From Delphinapterus leucas (lineage: Eukaryota > Chordata > Mammalia > Artiodactyla > Monodontidae): 64,000 nt of DNA. The stretch lies in NCBI RefSeq assembly GCF_002288925.2, contig NW_022098057.1, positions 64,223,641 through 64,287,640 of the forward strand, given 5' to 3'. Positions 39,301 through 46,555 of this stretch are shown here, piece after piece. Both the position numbers and the translations under genes were made by a program. Numbering within the stretch: position 1 is the first letter of the stretch; each line of letters starts with the position of its first letter. The notes under the pieces are model-generated. The model searched no databases. It was not told the origin of the DNA and saw nothing but the letters and a program-made list of their open reading frames with translations.

Positions 39301-40774
39301 AATTCTGGTTTATCCTTTAAATATTTACTTTGGAAGATATTACAATCCTATCATGTTCTTTGAATTGGGAGGTGGGAGACATTTCTGCTCATTTCATACA
39401 TACTTTCTTCCCTTTCCCCTGGAACTAACAATTGCAAAATGCCCAAGAAGTAGTAAGTAGTTAACTGAATCACATGAGTTTCAAACACCTGGACAATGTT
39501 AGCTTTATGTGCTAAGGAAGCCAGTTTGTCAGATTCGAGATAAAACATATCTCTTAATATTAATAAAAGGTTGTGTTGTTTTTAGAATACAGAATACAAA
39601 GGAGAATATTGGGCAGAACATCCTACAATAAAAATGTTTTGGGAAGTATTTCACGAATTACCATTGGAAAAGAAAAAGCAATTTTTGTGTAAGTATTTCT
39701 AATTTTGTGTTTTATGAGAATGGAATCTAATAAACTTATTCTCACAGGAGATTAATTGATTCATTTTAGTGGGTAAGGTTTTTTCCTTATTATACCAAGG
39801 TCCTGTTTTTAATTTTTCTAATCTACATTATTACATGTGTTTTCATATTTTGAAAGCTAAATTCAGTTAGCTTCCAAAATAGAATTGTTTCTTTCAGATG
39901 AAAGAAAACAATTTATAACACTGATTACAATAAACTAGGGATGTAATTCCTTTTAGAATTTCTAAAAAGATCTCTGCAATGTAGCTCTTTTCTGTGTTCA
40001 GTCTTCATTTTCTTTTTCTCCTTGCTTCTGCATGAAAACTTTGGGAATTGGTATAGAAAATAGAACTCTTCTATTCCAGGACTTCTCTTATTTATAGCCT
40101 AATCTGTGTCTGTTTTGCATATCATAGGATGACAGGTCATCTTGAGTGATTTGAGATTTGGCTGCCAATTATAAATTTCTGTTTAAAAATGACAGAAACA
40201 AGACAAGTAGAAAAAGGGATCATAAAACTGCATTTTGTTTATAAACTAGTTCTAAATGGCTATTCTTTTCAAAAAGAAGTTTTCTCAGAGTGTTTCAGGG
40301 ACAGTAGTAATTCATGTACCAAACATTTATTAAGCATCTCCTGTGTGCTAATATTAAGATTACACTTTTAAAGAAAAAATATTGTTTGGATGTGTCTCAA
40401 AATCATGCTTCCACAAATTCTGGAGATAGGCTTCCAGTAGAAGTAACATTTCCATTAGAGCAAATGTTACTGTAAAGCTTTGCTGTGGTGATTGTCTTAA
40501 TAATTGATACTCCATATTGTTGTTTTGATAAAAAGTAGTTGGCTCAATGGTTTTTTTCTTGGCAGTATTTTTGACAGGTAGTGATCGCATTCCTATTCTT
40601 GGTATGAAGAGTCTAATACTAGTCATCCAGTCAACAGGAGGTGGTGAGGAATATCTCCCAGTTTCCCATACCTGTTTTAATCTTCTGGATCTTCCAAAAT
40701 ACACGGACAAAGAAACTCTACGCTCTAAACTGATCCAAGCTATTGACCACAATGAAGGCTTCAGTTTAATATAA
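1782..40774 (+). CDS. HERC4: HERC4 E3 ubiquitin ligase, last 11 coding exons (5'-partial gene)
   Basis: HERC4 is a HECT-type E3 ubiquitin-protein ligase. The family takes ubiquitin from an E2 onto a cysteine thioester and passes it to substrates; the N-terminal RCC1-like repeats lie upstream of this window. Coding exons seen: 1782-1901, 10934-10957, 13370-13468, 15379-15546, 15773-15916, 27608-27774, 28421-28487, 30908-30990, 34379-34562, 39586-39688, 40566-40774. All have AG acceptors and GT donors, and the phases join without a break to 455 residues plus TAA. Counting back from the usual 1057-residue length, this is residues 603-1057. The HECT N-lobe starts near residue 730 (motif [13 protein letters not shown]) and the C-lobe ends with the catalytic [12 protein letters not shown] motif. 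No frameshift or stop interrupts the frame, so the gene looks functional. It converges on SIRT1. Confidence 0.97.
2429..2562 (+). mobile_element. tRNA-derived SINE, CHR-1 type
   Basis: Starts gggacttccctgg, has the B-box ggttcgatccctgg and an A-rich tail. Imperfect flanking duplication taatagcatag/taatatcatag. Confidence 0.85.
3075..3960 (-). mobile_element. L2-like relic, antisense
   Basis: caacaaatacttattaagac and tctcatgaaacttataatct are the reverse of the L2 3' end. The following aggccagtatggctaaaata, gccagatcatgcaaggttta and aagccattggagggtggtaa match an old dispersed repeat that usually accompanies it. The family name is tentative. Confidence 0.5.
4398..4515 (+). mobile_element. Severely 5'-truncated L1 3' end (118 bp)
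   Basis: Carries the L1 3'-terminal block (gataactaataagaacctg and an A-rich end). Flanked by a perfect 16-bp duplication ataaatatttactgca (4382-4397 and 4516-4531). Confidence 0.85.
4729..4872 (+). mobile_element. CHR-2 SINE, 3'-truncated
   Basis: Starts gggctttcctggtgg, has the B-box gggttcgtgccccgg and the CHR-2 block gcggagcggctgggcccg. It breaks off after gtctggagctc, without the usual 3' end and A-tail. Confidence 0.85.
5134..5410 (-). mobile_element. L1 3' end, antisense
   Basis: Resembles the reverse of the L1 3' region (gtgctatacagtaaatcctt, tgatatcatatagtgtttg). It corresponds to the same part of L1 as the + copy at 61200-61450. Confidence 0.7.
6240..6510 (+). repeat. AT/CA-rich simple sequence
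   Basis: Two stretches (6248-6340 and 6453-6505) of mixed TATA, TGTA and CACA units. The overlapping short open frames come from this low-complexity sequence. Confidence 0.75.
7203..7334 (+). mobile_element. tRNA-derived SINE, CHR type, diverged
   Basis: Starts ggaattccctagcagtcc, has B-box ggtttgatccctgg and an A-rich tail. Perfect 10-bp duplications actttagtgg at 7193-7202 and 7335-7344. Confidence 0.85.
9500..10140 (-). mobile_element. Possible old LTR-type repeat
   Basis: gtttattatagggaaagagt, gaagctcactggagccttgg and cccagagtttttgttgaggt resemble an old mammalian ERVL-related LTR in reverse. The family cannot be named with certainty; no viral genes are seen. Confidence 0.4.
10934..10957 (+). 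CDS. HERC4: HERC4 24-nt microexon (DVNHGLTE)
   Basis: A 24-nt exon encodes DVNHGLTE. The acceptor is cttag and the donor a consensus gtaagt. It is phase 0 on both sides, so its inclusion or skipping adds or removes exactly 8 residues (about 643-650). Human HERC4 isoforms of 1057 and 1049 residues, as I recall them, differ by 8 residues, consistent with this being a cassette exon. Too short to show as an open reading frame. Confidence 0.9.
12003..12141 (+). mobile_element. CHR-1 SINE
   Basis: Starts ggggatttccgtgg, has B-box ggttcgatccctgg and an AATA-rich tail. Perfect 9-bp duplications aaaagaagg at 11989-11997 and 12142-12150. Confidence 0.9.
13071..13220 (+). mobile_element. Severely 5'-truncated L1 3' end (150 bp)
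   Basis: Same L1 terminal block as 4398-4515, with a G-run in its 5' part (about 13099-13112). Flanked by a perfect 20-bp duplication (13051-13070 and 13221-13240), so it is a fairly recent insertion. Confidence 0.9.
13370..13468 (+). CDS. HERC4: HERC4 exon, residues ~651-683
   Basis: A 99-nt, phase 0/0 exon encodes [13 protein letters not shown] through DAVLQMQ (33 residues). The acceptor is tatttctag and the donor gtaaaa. It lies just before the HECT domain. A recent CHR-2 SINE sits 136 nt downstream of its donor. Confidence 0.95.
13605..13812 (+). mobile_element. CHR-2 SINE, full length and recent
   Basis: Complete element from gggcttccctggtgg to gtaccgc plus a run of about 15 A. Perfect 14-bp duplications aaagctacttttac at 13591-13604 and 13813-13826. 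It lies in the HERC4 intron, 136 nt past an exon donor. Confidence 0.95.
14683..14842 (+). mobile_element. CHR-1 SINE
   Basis: Starts ggacttccctggtgg, has B-box tgttcgatccctgg and an A-rich tail. Perfect 10-bp duplications aagttaatca at 14673-14682 and 14843-14852. Confidence 0.9.
15379..15546 (+). CDS. HERC4: HERC4 exon, residues ~684-739, start of HECT domain
   Basis: A 168-nt, phase 0/0 exon encodes 56 residues from [10 protein letters not shown] to [10 protein letters not shown]. The end ([17 protein letters not shown]) is the conserved entry to the HECT N-lobe. The intron to the next exon is only 226 nt. Confidence 0.96.
15773..15916 (+). CDS. HERC4: HERC4 exon, residues ~740-787, HECT N-lobe
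   Basis: A 144-nt, phase 0/0 exon encodes [19 protein letters not shown] through RLIWFSDK. The D-GGVRKEFF block is a hallmark of the HECT N-lobe. The donor gtaaaa is followed within about 35 nt by a compound TCTA/TCTG microsatellite. Confidence 0.97.
15949..15979 (+). repeat. Compound (ATCT)n(GTCT)n microsatellite
   Basis: Three ATCT units pass into about five GTCT units, 33 nt inside the intron after the HERC4 exon ending at 15916. Confidence 0.85.
16308..16517 (-). mobile_element. hAT-Charlie type DNA transposon relic
   Basis: Has gcctaaaatatttgctgtct and aagtttgctggcccc, typical of the dispersed mammalian hAT family with a tttgccgacccctg terminus, here reversed. Related copies are at 57541-57879 and 58036-58112. 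Confidence 0.6.
17166..17369 (+). mobile_element. Tigger-like short DNA transposon with terminal inverted repeats
   Basis: The ends gttgacccttgaacaac and gctgttcaagggtcaac are inverted copies with one mismatch, flanked by TA dinucleotides as in pogo/Tigger elements. About 204 bp, non-autonomous, with no coding capacity. Confidence 0.8.
19769..19885 (-). mobile_element. CHR-type SINE, antisense
   Basis: T-rich start then ggccgtgccc, reverse B-box ccagggctcaaaccc and end agcagggaattcc. Short imperfect flanking repeats tttgtgg/cttgtgg. Confidence 0.85.
20195..20312 (+). repeat. TATA/CACA-rich simple sequence
   Basis: Mixed TATG, ACAC and TATA units, including tgtgtgtatatatatacata. The open frames across it are low-complexity artefacts. 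Confidence 0.75.
21273..21310 (+). repeat. (AT)n microsatellite
   Basis: About 19 AT units following an A-run, inside the antisense L1. A likely length-variable site. Confidence 0.9.
21383..21597 (-). mobile_element. CHR-1 SINE nested in L1
   Basis: Antisense element ending ccagggaagtccc with reverse B-box ccagggattgaacc. Near-perfect 9-bp duplications ctcactgtg (21374-21382) and ctcattgtg (21599-21607). Confidence 0.9.
23726..23937 (+). mobile_element. CHR-2 SINE nested in L1
   Basis: Full-length ggggcttccttggtgg to gtaccgcc plus a poly(A) tail. Short duplication aatcacc on both sides. Confidence 0.9.
24110..24421 (-). mobile_element. Long CHR-1-type SINE with internal repeat units, nested in L1
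   Basis: Antisense element of about 310 bp. The body repeats a tagttgtggcacacgggct-like unit several times before the reverse B-box ccagggatcgaacc. It ends in accagggaagtcccc. Confidence 0.85.
25077..25288 (-). mobile_element. CHR-2 SINE, antisense
   Basis: Reverse poly(T), then gcggtacgcgggcctcccac through ccaccagggaagccc. Perfect 11-bp duplications gatccctttgt at 25066-25076 and 25289-25299. Confidence 0.93.
26320..26480 (-). mobile_element. MIR
   Basis: Reverse MIR signature: tatttattgagcc, ccacttaatcctcacaacaa and a decayed continuation. Confidence 0.65.
26715..27017 (-). mobile_element. Long CHR-1-type SINE nested in L1M
   Basis: Antisense, with poly(T)/TTAA start, multiple internal gtgggct units and reverse B-box ccagggctcgaaccc. 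Perfect 10-bp duplications ctggaagaat at 26705-26714 and 27018-27027. Confidence 0.93.
27608..27774 (+). CDS. HERC4: HERC4 exon, residues ~788-842, HECT N-lobe
   Basis: A 167-nt exon encodes [21 protein letters not shown] through LMPDVG plus two bases of a split arginine codon. The acceptor is aattttag and the donor gttagt. It contains the E2-facing [13 protein letters not shown] segment of the N-lobe. It is preceded by an 11.7-kb intron full of repeats. Confidence 0.97.
28421..28487 (+). CDS. HERC4: HERC4 exon, residues ~843-865
   Basis: A 67-nt exon completes the split arginine and encodes [22 protein letters not shown]. The acceptor is tttttcag and the donor gtaaga. Together with the preceding exon it makes 78 codons in frame. 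Confidence 0.95.
28602..28795 (-). mobile_element. MIR
   Basis: Reverse MIR: aacatttattgagcattaac, tttcatttaatcctcgtaat, tccagctctgtgacttcaaa. Confidence 0.7.
29765..30250 (+). mobile_element. L2 LINE relic
   Basis: Pattern of the L2 3' region: accttcaaatgac-like middle (gcttttcaaatgacatttct) and tagtaaactccagagcaggg near its end. Diverged. Confidence 0.5.
30908..30990 (+). CDS. HERC4: HERC4 exon, residues ~866-892
   Basis: An 83-nt exon encodes [20 protein letters not shown] through NKQN plus two bases of a split arginine. The acceptor is ttaatag and the donor a consensus gtaagt. Part of the HECT N-lobe. Confidence 0.95.
31180..32520 (+). mobile_element. Decayed L1-type relic
   Basis: A-rich sequence; the 32040-32480 part resembles a dispersed old L1 segment (attctgggaaaaaatta, tctccaggaggaatgtc-like block). 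Boundaries and family are uncertain. Confidence 0.35.
32740..32962 (+). mobile_element. MIR
   Basis: Forward MIR: tctactacttagaagctgta, ccgtaaaatgggatgataa, tgaggattaaatgaggcgat, ctcagtaaatgttgg. Confidence 0.8.
34379..34562 (+). CDS. HERC4: HERC4 exon, residues ~893-954
   Basis: A 184-nt exon completes the split arginine and encodes [20 protein letters not shown] through NYDWKELEK. It contains the conserved F-P-ELQ segment ([12 protein letters not shown]) of HECT domains. The acceptor is atttctag and the donor gtaggg; the open frame running on past 34562 is intron read-through. Confidence 0.96.
35240..36070 (+). mobile_element. L1M 3' end, internally rearranged
   Basis: Order seen: actttcatacattgctgttg, tagcagttccattcctagat, a 3'-UTR-like block (caaactgtacactttaaaaa), then tatccttcaatgggtgaatg and again a 3'-UTR-like end (gaactatacacacatc). 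Two 3'-end blocks suggest nesting or rearrangement. Confidence 0.65.
36264..36656 (+). mobile_element. Long CHR-1-type SINE (~390 bp) with internal repeat units
   Basis: Starts gggacttccctggtgg, has B-box atttgatccctgg and several ccacaactactgagc-like units, then an A-rich tail. Perfect 10-bp duplications taggtggatg at 36254-36263 and 36657-36666. Confidence 0.93.
37080..37600 (+). mobile_element. L2 LINE relic
   Basis: Typical L2 3' region: tgcctggaattcccttcacc, tcagagaccttcactcgg, ataaaggcaggatttttttc, tgttcactgctgtatttcca. Confidence 0.65.
37923..38126 (+). mobile_element. CHR-2 SINE, full length
   Basis: gggcttccctggtagc through gtaccgc plus an A-tail, very close to the other CHR-2 copies. 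Perfect 10-bp duplications ttaatagcaa at 37913-37922 and 38127-38136. Confidence 0.94.
38215..38330 (-). mobile_element. L2 3' end, antisense
   Basis: attcattgagcccctactgg and gtctttgtcctctagtaag are the reverse of the L2 3' end. Confidence 0.5.
38626..39132 (-). mobile_element. MLT1-type (MaLR) solo LTR
   Basis: On the - strand it begins TGTGGTAGTTTCCAAGATGG and ends CTAATACA, the termini of MLT1 LTRs of the mammalian ERVL-MaLR group. About 507 bp. Only the LTR is seen, with no internal viral genes, and it is old and diverged. Confidence 0.7.
39586..39688 (+). CDS. HERC4: HERC4 exon, residues ~955-988
   Basis: A 103-nt exon encodes [19 protein letters not shown] through KKKQFL, with one base of a split leucine codon. 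The acceptor is gtttttag and the donor gtaagt. It covers the hinge region leading to the C-lobe. Confidence 0.96.
40566..40774 (+). CDS. HERC4: HERC4 last coding exon: HECT C-lobe and catalytic cysteine
   Basis: A 209-nt coding segment encodes [17 protein letters not shown] through DHNEGFSLI, followed by TAA at 40772-40774. The HECT active-site cysteine is in [16 protein letters not shown] codon at 40673-40675, 32 residues from the C-terminus (Cys1025 in a 1057-residue protein). Acceptor is cttggcag. The 3' UTR continues in the same exon. Confidence 0.98.
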
Positions 40775-41003
40775 CTTTGGAGTTATAACTATTCAGTTTA
40801 CTGCAAAAGCATTAAACTATTAGTGTGTTTTTTTGTGGTGATGAATCCAGCAAGGTGACAGAGGTACTATTATAATTCTTACTTGCAAAATGTTCAATGC
40901 AATGAGTATTCATGAAAGCCAAAAAACATTAAAGGAAATGAACAAACTGTGTTAATATTAAACTTACTGTACAGAACCATGGATTTTTTTTTTGCCATCT
41001 TCC

Positions 41004-41009
41004 AATAAA
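41004..41009 (+). promoter_or_regulatory. HERC4 proximal poly(A) signal AATAAA
   Basis: Canonical hexamer 230 nt after the HERC4 stop codon, followed by a GT-containing stretch. Candidate proximal site. Confidence 0.5.
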
Positions 41010-41205
41010 CATACAAGTATTGTGAATACATGGAAGTTTTACTAACATGAATTTTAAGAGTTTGCATATTTCACAAATGATCTGGTGTGTGAGTGCATGA
41101 AAATGTTGCTTAATTTTTCTTCAATCACGGCTCAAAAACCTCTAACTTTGGCCTGCAATAGTCATTTGATTATTTTTTCATTTTGTAAATACTGTTAAGT
41201 TTTGT

Positions 41206-41211
41206 AATAAA
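41206..41211 (+). promoter_or_regulatory. HERC4 distal poly(A) signal AATAAA
   Basis: Canonical hexamer about 430 nt after the stop, with a T/GT-rich downstream segment (ttatgttctg). The last strong signal before the intergenic stretch. Confidence 0.55.
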
Positions 41212-42230
41212 ATAGTTATGTTCTGATACCAGTACAGTTTCTATGGTTGTAATTGAACTGAGCTGACTTTTAAGGGTTAAAAATTATTATGTAAACCTTA
41301 TTCTGAGAATCTATGAAAGCAAAAAATTAGTATGGTGAAAATAGTCTTTGCTTTTTTGCTAGAATACATGTCCTTGTGCAAATCTAAATTACAAACAGAG
41401 TTCTCTAAATAACTTATAGTTCTTTCCTTTTGTGACTCTTGAGATACTATTGATAAATGGGAGGTTATCAGAAAGCTTAATATTTAGTAATGGAAGAACT
41501 TTGTCCTACAGTTGCCAGAATACAGTCACTGACTACTGTGAGAACCAGTCACTGGGTTATAGCTTTTAAAACTATTGATGCTGCAGGTTGGTATTTAAAT
41601 GGAATTTTCAGTGCTTTAGAACTGTTTACTTGGATTTTAAGAAGCATCTTAACAGTTTTATGGTGCTGATGCTTAATTATCTCCGGTCATTAAATTGTAA
41701 CACTGAGTGATGCAACACATGTGACTTTCTGCTATAATGCAACTGTTTATTTTTTAAATGCCATGAAAACTGTTTAAATATTATTCATTGGTTTAATATT
41801 TAAACTTTCATTGGTTCTCACAATAAGATTCCAAATTCTTCAAAAAGAGTAATGTCTCAGGGAAGGTCTCTTAAAATTTTGGATAGTTCCCATTCCCATA
41901 CAAATTCATCTATTTTATAGAGGTCCCCAAGTCTCTTATCTGTAATTCTAAAATCCAGAACAACTCTGGAAAAAAATTGTGTATATAATTTTACAGCAAA
42001 ACCTGATCTGAACTGTTGAGGCTATTTATGGTATTAAATGGGACTGTTCGTACGTTTTACTGTGGCAATGTTTAATGTTTGATTACTTTCTGTGTTTGAT
42101 CTAGGTGCTGCCTCAGACCTCTGTGGGTTGCTACATTATGTGTGCTTTAAAAAATTATTTAACATTCATAATTCCAAAATGCTGCAAATGAGCCCAAGGG
42201 TTTTGGAGAAGGGATTGTGGACCTGTACTT

Positions 42231-42520
42231 CTATTAACTTCATTTATTATTTTGTCTGCGTTGGATCTTTGTTGCTGCGCAGTCTTTCTCTGCAGCAAGT
42301 GGGGGCTACTCTTCGTTGCGGTGCACGGGCTTCTCACTGCGGTGGCTTCTCTTGTCGTGGAGCACAGGCTGTAGGTGTCCGGGCTCCAGTAGTTGCAGCA
42401 CGGGGGCTCAGTAGTTGGGGCGCACGGGCTTAGTTGCTCCACAGCATGTGGGATCTTCCCAGACCAGGGACTGAACCCGTGGCAGGTGGATTCTTAACCA
42501 CTGTGCCATCAGGGAAGTCC
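42231..42520 (-). mobile_element. Long CHR-1-type SINE in the intergenic stretch
   Basis: Antisense: gtctgcgttggatctttgttg, internal gtgggct-like units, reverse B-box ccagggactgaaccc and end cagggaagtccc. Possible duplication cctgtactt on both sides. Confidence 0.88.
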
Positions 42521-43744
42521 CATGGATGCCTGTACTTTTCAGTAGTTTAACTTAACAAACTTTGGTGGACCATAGGTGTCTTTCTATAGATACAAGCCCT
42601 AATAATTTTCCTTAAAGTACATTTTTCCCAATGAAAATTCTTCCATGTATCTGTTGTTATACTGTTTCTCTGCACATCCATTCCTTGAGAATATTGATTA
42701 TTCACATCGAAAACTAAATGTTACGTATCAGATGCTTTTTTTTTTTTTAGTAACCTGTTTGCTATGAAGCTCACCTGTGAAATAGCAGCCACTTTGGATT
42801 AATACAGGTGGAGTTCGTTTAACAGATATTTTAACAAGGGCCTGACGTCTTACCTGGGAACACAACAGTACAAGGCATAATTTGGGTAAGTCTGATATTT
42901 TCCTGTTTCTGTTGCTGCAGACCTACAGTAGAATTAACAGCAGGGAGATTCATGGTAGAAAATTAAAATACCACTGAAGATTTTTCAAATTGCCATTTGC
43001 TTATTAAAAAGCAACAAAAATACCGAGCTTTATAGATTAGAAAGTAGGCAAATGCTGAGTTCATTAAATTATAAGGACCATGATTAGTGAGTTGGCTAAA
43101 CTTTTGAAAATACTTGGCCTCCACACAGACCTATTTGTAAGAGCAACTGTATGTTTTTAGCTCCCCTGTTTTAAGTCAGTAGTAATTTTAACCAATAGCC
43201 ATTGTTCAGACTGACTGAGAAGGCAGTAGAACCAAGACACACCTTTAAGTTGGCATGAAATAAAACCAGAATGTAGTTTTCAAAACAGAGACCTAAATTA
43301 AGAGCTCCAGCCTTCACATAGGGCCCACTCATAAGGACCATTCAATAGGGTTATTTCTAACAGGTTTGGTTTTTTTTTTGCACTGTAGATGATCTTCACT
43401 GCATTTAGTTTAAGCAAGTCTTTTGATGAAGTGTAACATGTAGAAGACAGTCTTCCTCCGCATATGGTGAGCTCTCTGAAAGCACGGGCGAGTGGCCCTG
43501 CTCCCAGCCTCTTCCCAATCCCCAGCCTGTTTTGCACTTGGGCCACATCCAAACTCCTTATTATAGAGTTTTGTTCTCCCTTCTGAATAGTTCAGTAGCT
43601 GCCCACTCTTACACCGCTAACACTTCTAGAGATAAATTGGGAATAGTCTGTTTGTTTTATGTAAGTCTGCCTTACCTTCCCTGTTAGGCCAGCCCCCGGG
43701 AATGGAGTGTTAAATGCAGAAGGGAACTCCCCAACTCCTTTCCC

Positions 43745-43905
43745 TTCTCAACCCTTACTATACTTTTGAATCACCTGGGGCTACTTCTTAATACTATGTG
43801 CAAGCCCCACCTTAGGCCTGTTAAATGTCACCTGTAAGAGGTGATGCTCAGGTTACTTTCAGAAATTTCCCAGTGATCTTTAATCCCAGTTGGGAGGCAC
43901 TTAAA
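43745..43905 (+). mobile_element. MER5A-type hAT relic
   Basis: gaatcacctggggctacttc and agccccaccttaggcctgtt match the MER5A pattern. Diverged. Confidence 0.5.
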
Positions 43906-44884
43906 AAGAGGAGTCATTAGACCATTTCTCCCCATTTCTGCTAGCATCCCAAGGCTGACTCTGTTCATTTTTAAGGAGTCGGAAGAGCTTTTTGATTATG
44001 TCTAGGAGTTGAGACTTGTTTCAAATAAAATTTATCAAATAATGCTGTAAGGCAGATGCTAATTAAACCATGTGCCATTAATTAGGGTATTGTACCAGTG
44101 GAATATATGATGCATTAACCAAGGGAAGTGGAAACAGCATTGAATACATGGCTTTAATTAAATCAGGTCTTGCCAGGTACTTGATTACTTAAAACGACCA
44201 CGTACCCTCCTTTTTAAGGTGTGAACTACCTGACTTCTTTTTCCATTTTGTGCATATATGGAGTGATGTCACTTTTTCTTATTTTTATAACATCTGTGGA
44301 TGGGGTTTTACAGGTAATTTTTCTAGTGCAAACAAGATGCACAGGGGCAGAGGGGTTTTCTTGTTTTTAGATTCACTTCAAAAGTCTGCTGGGGAGGAAG
44401 GCAAGTGACCTGAGGGCAGGAACCTGCCAGTCAAGATTTATTCATTACCTCTTTGTAAGGGGCGTGTTCCTGCCCTCTTGAATAGTAGGAAAGTTCATAC
44501 CAAATATGATCTAGAGTCATTTTTTGTCCACTCCTTGTGTTTGGACACAGGATTACAGCACATGAGTTCAAAGTGCTGGTCCTTTGTCAAATCTTCATAC
44601 GTCAAGTTAGTTATTCTTAGGCAGGGTTAAAGGAGGGGAAAAGGCAGGGCCTGAGGCTCCTGGCCTAGAATGGTTGAAATATTAGTTTTGAAACGTTTGG
44701 TGATGCACCAGTTGCTGCAACCAGAACTTTCATTGCCAAAGTACTGTTCTGGTGAGACTGATAGATATAAATTAAATGAAGAAATGTAGTATGAGAAGAA
44801 AGCATCTAATATAGCCCTCAAAGCTGTACAAAAGCTGCAAAACTTTAAAATTTTATACCTTAAACAAAAAAGTCAAATGACAAT

Positions 44885-44890
44885 TTTAAT
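44885..44890 (-). promoter_or_regulatory. SIRT1 distal poly(A) signal ATTAAA
   Basis: Variant hexamer ATTAAA on the - strand, followed by a T-rich stretch (gactttttt). It lies where the human SIRT1 mRNA ends. Confidence 0.65.
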
Positions 44891-45212
44891 AGACTTTAAA
44901 ACAGTGTACAAGTATAAAACACTGGTTTTGTATTTCAAAAGTTGGAGGAAGATATCCAGTCATTAAACAGTCTACAAAACATATGGCCAGTAGATTACAT
45001 AAAAGACTATGTACAATATAAAAAGAGCTGAAAACAGTCTTCACTGTAAAAATAAGTTAAAACAAATTTTTTCAATTTAAAATATTATCTATAGCACAAA
45101 CACAGATCATGCAAATGGCAAACTAAATATACTGCATTCTTTAGTGTAGTCAAATTCAGATTGAGACATCTTTCAGGTAGGGAAATGGCCATTCAATAAA
45201 ATTCTTTTTCTC

Positions 45213-45237
45213 TGGCAGTAACGGTCCTAGCTGGGTA
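45213..45237 (-). promoter_or_regulatory. miR-34a target site in SIRT1 3' UTR
   Basis: On the - strand this reads TACCCAGCTAGG, then ACCGTT, then the seed match ACTGCCA (45213-45219). It matches the experimentally known human SIRT1 miR-34a site, with one substitution just outside the seed match (G where human has A). Confidence 0.85.
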
Positions 45238-45314
45238 TTTTATGCTTAAAGAACAGCTATATTTCAAACCCTTTTTGTTAAGCTGTAATAAATACTAAAG
45301 CAACACAGGAATAC

Positions 45315-45320
45315 TTTATT
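45315..45320 (-). promoter_or_regulatory. SIRT1 candidate proximal poly(A) signal AATAAA
   Basis: Canonical AATAAA on the - strand about 1.31 kb after the stop. It lies upstream, in mRNA order, of the miR-34a site, so use of it would remove that site. Confidence 0.4.
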
Positions 45321-46231
45321 TGAAAGCAATGTTGGGGGAAAGGTCTGCAAAATAAATTCTTACTGTGCAATTTTATAAAGTATGAACTGTTTTGAAAGGC
45401 TAGAAGCTTCTGCAGCTGAAAAAGTTGATCTCTAGTTTTAAGGCAGGCTAAGCTTTTAAATACGTTATAAGAACTAGTTTAATTAACTATTCTGCTATTA
45501 CAAGTTACACCACGCTCATCTCCATAATACTAGGCTAGTTGTTTGGTGTTTATTACACACCAAATCCTCCCAACAGGAAACATGTACTTACTGGCTTTGA
45601 AACTGTAATCAGGGGGTCTGCTGCTCTCATTATGGGGGGCGGGGGGAGAGGTAACAGTCCAAAATACTACACTCTCCCCCCCAGTTGAAGTACCATTATT
45701 ATTGATTCATAAAGGCTTTGCAAATTCACATCTTGGCAGTTTAATACCTATGGAAAGGATCAATGCAAGCTCTACCACCGTGATTGATAGGTATATTTAA
45801 ACAACAATGGCAAATATTCTCAAAACTAAGGGCCCAAGCAGGCACTATTATTTCTAAAGCAATTGAAACATTTCCAAAGCATTTATTTGTTTTTTAGGTT
45901 AGTTTTATAAGCCAATATAGACATTACTAGGAAGTACAAAAGCCATCTTCATTTGAACAAATACAATATTCCTGAAACTGTTAGCACCAAGTCTCACTTT
46001 AAAAAGCAAAGACAACTGAGTGCTCTCCCACATATTGTTGACTTCCTTCTACTCAGATTGCATGTCATGAGATATTTTTAAAAGTTAGCTGCCACAAGTT
46101 CTGGAAAATGCCAGTGTTTGTTTGAAAATAGGTAATAGGTAATTGTGCTATAAAGAATCAAAAGTTTAGCGGAACAGAGAATGAGGATTTCAAACCATTC
46201 AGTGTTACAAAGAAAAGTGTGAAAATACCAT

Positions 46232-46239
46232 TCTTTGGT
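46232..46239 (-). promoter_or_regulatory. miR-9 8-mer seed match in SIRT1 3' UTR
   Basis: The - strand reads ACCAAAGA, a full 8-mer match to the miR-9 seed. miR-9 is a reported SIRT1 regulator in stem cells and neurons. Confidence 0.55.
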
Positions 46240-46278
46240 CTAGATTAGCTGTTCCCTTTACATTAATTTAACATTCCA

Positions 46279-46285
46279 ATGGCTT
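46279..46285 (-). promoter_or_regulatory. miR-135 seed match in SIRT1 3' UTR
   Basis: The - strand reads AAGCCAT, a 7-mer match to the miR-135a/b seed, 40 nt from the miR-9 match. Confidence 0.4.
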
Positions 46286-46555
46286 TTTGAAAATTTTAAA
46301 ATGTTGAACCTCACTAGGCAAAAACAAAATTATATATACATATGGATGTATCATACAAATGAACCTTTAAAAGAAAGTCTTGTCCAACAGCTGATTAAAG
46401 ATACTTAGGTACCTTTCTGTTTTAAAAAAAGAGTTAGTGTTTGAGTGTATAAGCACAGAAATAAGTAAGTTAAAAATTACCCATGGGGAAAAAAAACTTT
46501 TACCAGTCTATAAATAATATACCTTTCTGGTGTCCTTGCTCTACTGAGTTCACAA

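Larger units (their letters stand above)
34563..39585 (+). other. HERC4 5.0-kb intron
   Basis: Holds an L1M 3' end (35240-36070), SINEs at 36264 and 37923, L2 pieces (37080-37600, 38215-38330) and an MLT1-type LTR (38626-39132). Nothing is recognised in 34600-35200, 36680-37060 or 39140-39580. The 39689-40565 intron that follows is also free of recognised repeats. Confidence 0.65.
40775..41230 (+). other. HERC4: HERC4 3' UTR (inferred)
   Basis: AT-rich sequence follows the stop without any recognised repeat. Two AATAAA hexamers (41004-41009 and 41206-41211) give likely ends near 41025 and 41230. The end coordinate is inferred from the second signal. Confidence 0.6.
41231..44867. other. Intergenic stretch between convergent HERC4 and SIRT1 3' ends
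   Basis: About 3.6 kb with one antisense SINE (42231-42520) and a probable MER5A-type relic (43745-43905). I see no conserved open frame, CpG island or structured RNA. Some of it could be extended 3' UTR of either gene. Confidence 0.7.
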
